From Parafilimonas sp. (GTDB lineage: Bacteria > Bacteroidota > Bacteroidia > Chitinophagales > Chitinophagaceae): DNA of 7,849 nt. The translations under genes were made by a program, and so were the position numbers. The stretch is taken from assembly GCA_025927795.1 (NCBI GenBank), contig JAICKT010000199.1, positions 1-7,849 on the forward strand, given 5' to 3'. Shown one piece after another: positions 5,971 to 7,849 of this stretch. The notes under the pieces are model-generated. The model did no database searches and had not been told where the DNA came from. It saw nothing but the letters and a program-made list of their open reading frames with translations. The number at the start of each line of letters is the position of its first letter. The first letter of the stretch is position 1.

Positions 5971-6619
5971 AAACTATTCTTCCATCTTTCATATGCAGAA
6001 TCCGGTCGCTCATTTCAGCCATTTCTTCGTTGTGGGTAACTATGAGAAATGTTTGTTTGAATTTATTGCGGAGTTCAACAAATAACTGGTGCAATTCTTT
6101 TGCATGAACAGAATCTAAATTTCCTGTTGGTTCATCAGCAAAAACAATAGAAGGGTTATTAATTAATGCTCGTGCCACAGCAACGCGTTGCTGCTCGCCG
6201 CCGCTGAGTTGATTGGGTTTATTATCGAGTCTTTCTTTTAAACCAAGTGTAGCTAATAATTCAATTGCTTTTTGCTCTGTTTGCTTTTTACTGTTGCCGG
6301 CAATCCATGATGGAATGCAAACATTTTCCAGCGCCGTAAATTCAGGTAATAGATGGTGGAACTGAAAAACAAAACCCATGTGATGATTGCGAAAATCTGC
6401 AAGCTTTTTATTTTTTAAGCGATGCAATGCCACGCTATTTAAAATAATTTCACCGCTGTCAGGCGTGTCAAGCGTACCGAGAATATGCAACAACGTGCTT
6501 TTGCCAGCGCCCGAAGAACCAACAATGCAAACTATTTCACCTTCATTAATTTGGATGTCAACACCCTTTAAAACTTCTAATGCTCCGTAACTTTTTTTTA
6601 TATTTCGCGCTGTAAGCAT
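5969..6619 (-). CDS. lolD: ABC transporter ATP-binding protein, LolD-like (lipoprotein release)
   Basis: ATPase subunit predicted to power the LolCDE-type complex that extracts outer-membrane lipoproteins from the inner membrane for hand-over to LolA. The 216-residue protein is a single complete nucleotide-binding domain: Walker A GSSGAGKST (34-42), Q-loop Q86 within FVFQFHHLLPEFTALENV (a signature LolD segment), ABC signature LSGGEQQR (138-145), Walker B IVFADEP (158-164) with E163, and switch H196 (IVTHNEE). No LolC/E permease lies in the window; the ATPase is often encoded alone in Bacteroidota. The start at MLTARNIKKSYG is standard. It is codirectional with the aminotransferase 122 bases downstream, but that gene has its own promoter. 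MacB- or FtsE-type ATPases share the fold; the FQFHHLLPEF segment favours LolD. Confidence 0.88.
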   Translation of the reverse strand: MLTARNIKKSYGALEVLKGVDIQINEGEIVCIVGSSGAGKSTLLHILGTLDTPDSGEIILNSVALHRLKNKKLADFRNHHMGFVFQFHHLLPEFTALENVCIPSWIAGNSKKQTEQKAIELLATLGLKERLDNKPNQLSGGEQQRVAVARALINNPSIVFADEPTGNLDSVHAKELHQLFVELRNKFKQTFLIVTHNEEMAEMSDRILHMKDGRIV

Positions 6620-6626
6620 TGATGTT

Positions 6627-6654
6627 CTGAGTTATAAGTTTTGAGTTCTATGTT
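6627..6654. repeat. Degenerate 14-base tandem duplication upstream of lolD
   Basis: CTGAGTTATAAGTT (6627-6640) is followed directly by TTGAGTTCTATGTT (6641-6654), identical at 11 of 14 positions. It lies in the lolD leader, whose promoter I could not locate. It may be simple-sequence drift. Confidence 0.35.
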
Positions 6655-6702
6655 CAGCGAAGAAACAAAAACTTTTATCATAAATAAGGTTAACAGAAGT
6701 GA

Positions 6703-6733
6703 TTTGGATATTTCCCCACAAAACTTACTTTTG
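6703..6733 (+). promoter_or_regulatory. Promoter of the DUF2795 gene
   Basis: TTTG (6703-6706), 19 bases, TACTTTTG (6726-6733): a full match to the Bacteroidota -33/-7 consensus. The ATG is 17 bases past the -7 box, so the leader is only about ten bases and has no room for a Shine-Dalgarno sequence. Confidence 0.7.
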
Positions 6734-6750
6734 CGCAAATTTTAAAGGCT

Positions 6751-6972
6751 ATGTTTTGGAGTTTAGAATTAGCAAGCTATTTAGAAGATGCACCCTGGCC
6801 CGCCACCAAAGACGAACTAATTGATTATGCCATCCGCTCTGGCGCTCCGATTGAAGTTGTTGAAAACCTGCAGGAACTTGAAGATGAAGGTGAGGTGTAT
6901 GAAAGCATTGAAGATATTTGGCCGGATTATCCAAGCCAGGAAGATTTTCTTTTTAACGAAGATGAATATTAG
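6751..6972 (+). CDS. Small acidic DUF2795 family protein
   Basis: A 73-residue, strongly acidic protein starting MFWSLELASYLEDAPWPATK, with DELIDYAIRSGAPIEVVENLQEL in the middle and an Asp/Glu-rich C-terminus (YESIEDIWPDYP, FNEDEY). The pattern matches the short DUF2795 proteins conserved across Bacteroidota; function is unknown. There are no membrane segments or signal peptide, so it is expected to be cytoplasmic. It is preceded by the best consensus promoter in the window. Its last 20 bases overlap the 3' end of the opposing alpha/beta hydrolase gene. Family conservation and the promoter favour it as the real gene over the reading frames antisense to it. Confidence 0.85.
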   Translation: MFWSLELASYLEDAPWPATKDELIDYAIRSGAPIEVVENLQELEDEGEVYESIEDIWPDYPSQEDFLFNEDEY

Positions 6973-7780
6973 TTAGCTCCGCTTCGGATTGTTTTAAAAA
7001 ATTTATTACAGCAGATGCAAATTCCGGTGTTGCCGCCGCATGGTTGTGGTCGCCGGGGCAAAGTGCTTTCTCTGCATTTGGCAATAAAGATGCAAGTTCA
7101 TCTGCAGAGCCATTATCCACATCTTCTGTTCCGTGAATTACCAATACCGACGTTTTAATTTTTTGCAATACTTCCTTTGGTGTGGATGGCTGATACTTCT
7201 GCATTAATGCAAGTGCCTGTTGATCCAACCCTGATTTTTGCACATACTGAACCATGTTGTGTAATTCGGCAACGGTATCGGCAGCCAGTGCATGATAAAA
7301 CATAATTCTTCTCGGCCAGTTTGGGTTTGTAAAATCAGCACCCATTCCACCCATCACTGCGCGTTGCAAATTTTTATCTAATGCTAATAATCGTGCAGTA
7401 ATTATGGAACCTCTTGAATAACCAACAGCATAATAATTTTTAATATGAAGATGTTTTAGCAAAAGCATTATGTCTTTTGCTTCCGCATCGTTTTCATAAG
7501 CTTTATCTGTATGCGGTTTATCTGATTTTCCGTTGCCGCGTAAATCAATTAAAATAACTTTAAAATTATTAGCGAGTAAACTATCAAACAGCGCAGTATG
7601 TTTCCATGAATTGCTGTTCACAATAAAACCATGCACTAATAAAACAGGAAAACCATCTCCATGCACTTCATAATAAATTTTTGTTTTCTCGAATGATGAA
7701 AAATAACCGGAATCTTTTTGCGCGAATGAAAATTTCGCAACAAAAATTAAAATGATAACAGCAATTATTTTTTTCATCAT
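6953..7780 (-). CDS. Secreted alpha/beta-fold hydrolase
   Basis: A 275-residue serine hydrolase with a signal peptide: MMKK, a hydrophobic core to about residue 14, and a likely signal peptidase I site after FSFA20 before Q21, placing it in the periplasm. The mature part is a canonical alpha/beta hydrolase: oxyanion region LLVHGF (H50-G51), LIDLRGNGKSDKP after strand 4, nucleophile elbow GYSRG with S122, acid D220 (VIHGTED), and histidine H247 in GDHNHAAATPEF. Substrate (ester, lactone, amide or epoxide) cannot be assigned. The start ATG pair lies eight bases after the stop of an upstream minus-strand gene, suggesting an operon. The last six codons (NIHLR-stop) overlap the DUF2795 gene on the opposite strand. 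Confidence 0.9.
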   Translation of the reverse strand: MMKKIIAVIILIFVAKFSFAQKDSGYFSSFEKTKIYYEVHGDGFPVLLVHGFIVNSNSWKHTALFDSLLANNFKVILIDLRGNGKSDKPHTDKAYENDAEAKDIMLLLKHLHIKNYYAVGYSRGSIITARLLALDKNLQRAVMGGMGADFTNPNWPRRIMFYHALAADTVAELHNMVQYVQKSGLDQQALALMQKYQPSTPKEVLQKIKTSVLVIHGTEDVDNGSADELASLLPNAEKALCPGDHNHAAATPEFASAVINFLKQSEAELTNIHLR

Positions 7781-7788
7781 TCAAAAAT

Positions 7789-7849
7789 TTATTCTTCTTT
7801 CAAAAACGGGTAACGATAATCTGTTGGCGGATTAAATGTTTCTTTAATA
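7789..7849 (-). CDS. 3' end of an unidentified minus-strand gene, partial at window edge
   Basis: Minus strand from the right edge reads IKETFNPPTDYRYPFLKEE followed by TAA (7791-7789). The composition is protein-like, and the frame ends eight bases before the alpha/beta hydrolase ATG, as expected for an operon partner. I do not recognise the family from 19 residues. Confidence 0.55.
   Translation of the reverse strand, partial: IKETFNPPTDYRYPFLKEE

Noticed and set aside
1..7849. Defence system, CRISPR array, phage region, tRNA or rRNA
   Set aside because: No repeat-spacer pattern, RNA signature, toxin-antitoxin pair, nuclease-helicase cassette or phage gene is visible; the only mobile DNA is the IS end at 1-140.

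Overview
The window looks like a stretch of chromosome from a member of the Bacteroidota, most likely near Chitinophagaceae (family-level placement is inference). The signs are AT-rich DNA, weak or absent Shine-Dalgarno sequences, several promoters matching the Bacteroidota -33 TTTG / -7 TAnnTTTG consensus, a Bacteroidota-type DUF2795 protein, and a GH16 glucanase with a Cys-Lys-Lys N-terminal signal. Gene density is high and no stretch over about 150 bases lacks a gene or regulatory element.

Layout. Positions 1-140 are the end of an IS3-like insertion sequence with the first 33 codons of its transposase. It has landed inside a cupin_8/JmjC-type gene (minus strand, start about 512), which now stops five codons inside the IS and has lost its metal-binding half. 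Two plus-strand genes follow: exodeoxyribonuclease III (xth) and a secreted GH16 beta-glucanase. Next, on the minus strand, is a compact three-gene operon: MarR regulator (4550-4110), MFS exporter (4117-2831) and isochorismatase-fold hydrolase (2819-2253). A perfect 7-5-7 palindrome overlaps the -7 promoter box in front of marR and is a good autoregulatory operator candidate. A clear intrinsic terminator (4600-4631) separates this operon from a class I aminotransferase (5846-4656), which lies downstream of a LolD-type ABC ATPase (6619-5969). An imperfect 18-bp inverted repeat sits between those two genes. A small DUF2795 gene (6751-6972, plus) overlaps tail-to-tail with a signal-peptide-bearing alpha/beta hydrolase (7780-6953, minus). 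The last 61 bases are the 3' end of another minus-strand gene.

How the genes fit together. Most are housekeeping or stand-alone functions: DNA repair, amino-acid metabolism, lipoprotein sorting and periplasmic hydrolysis. The only evident functional cassette is marR-MFS-hydrolase, which reads as a ligand-inducible efflux/detoxification operon. Its hydrolase has Gly where the family's usual nucleophilic Cys would be. I see no CRISPR array, RNA gene, phage module or recognisable defence system. The items most worth a second look are the IS-disrupted cupin gene with transcription aimed into the IS, the marR operator and its operon, and the near-identical short-leader promoters of the aminotransferase and DUF2795 genes.
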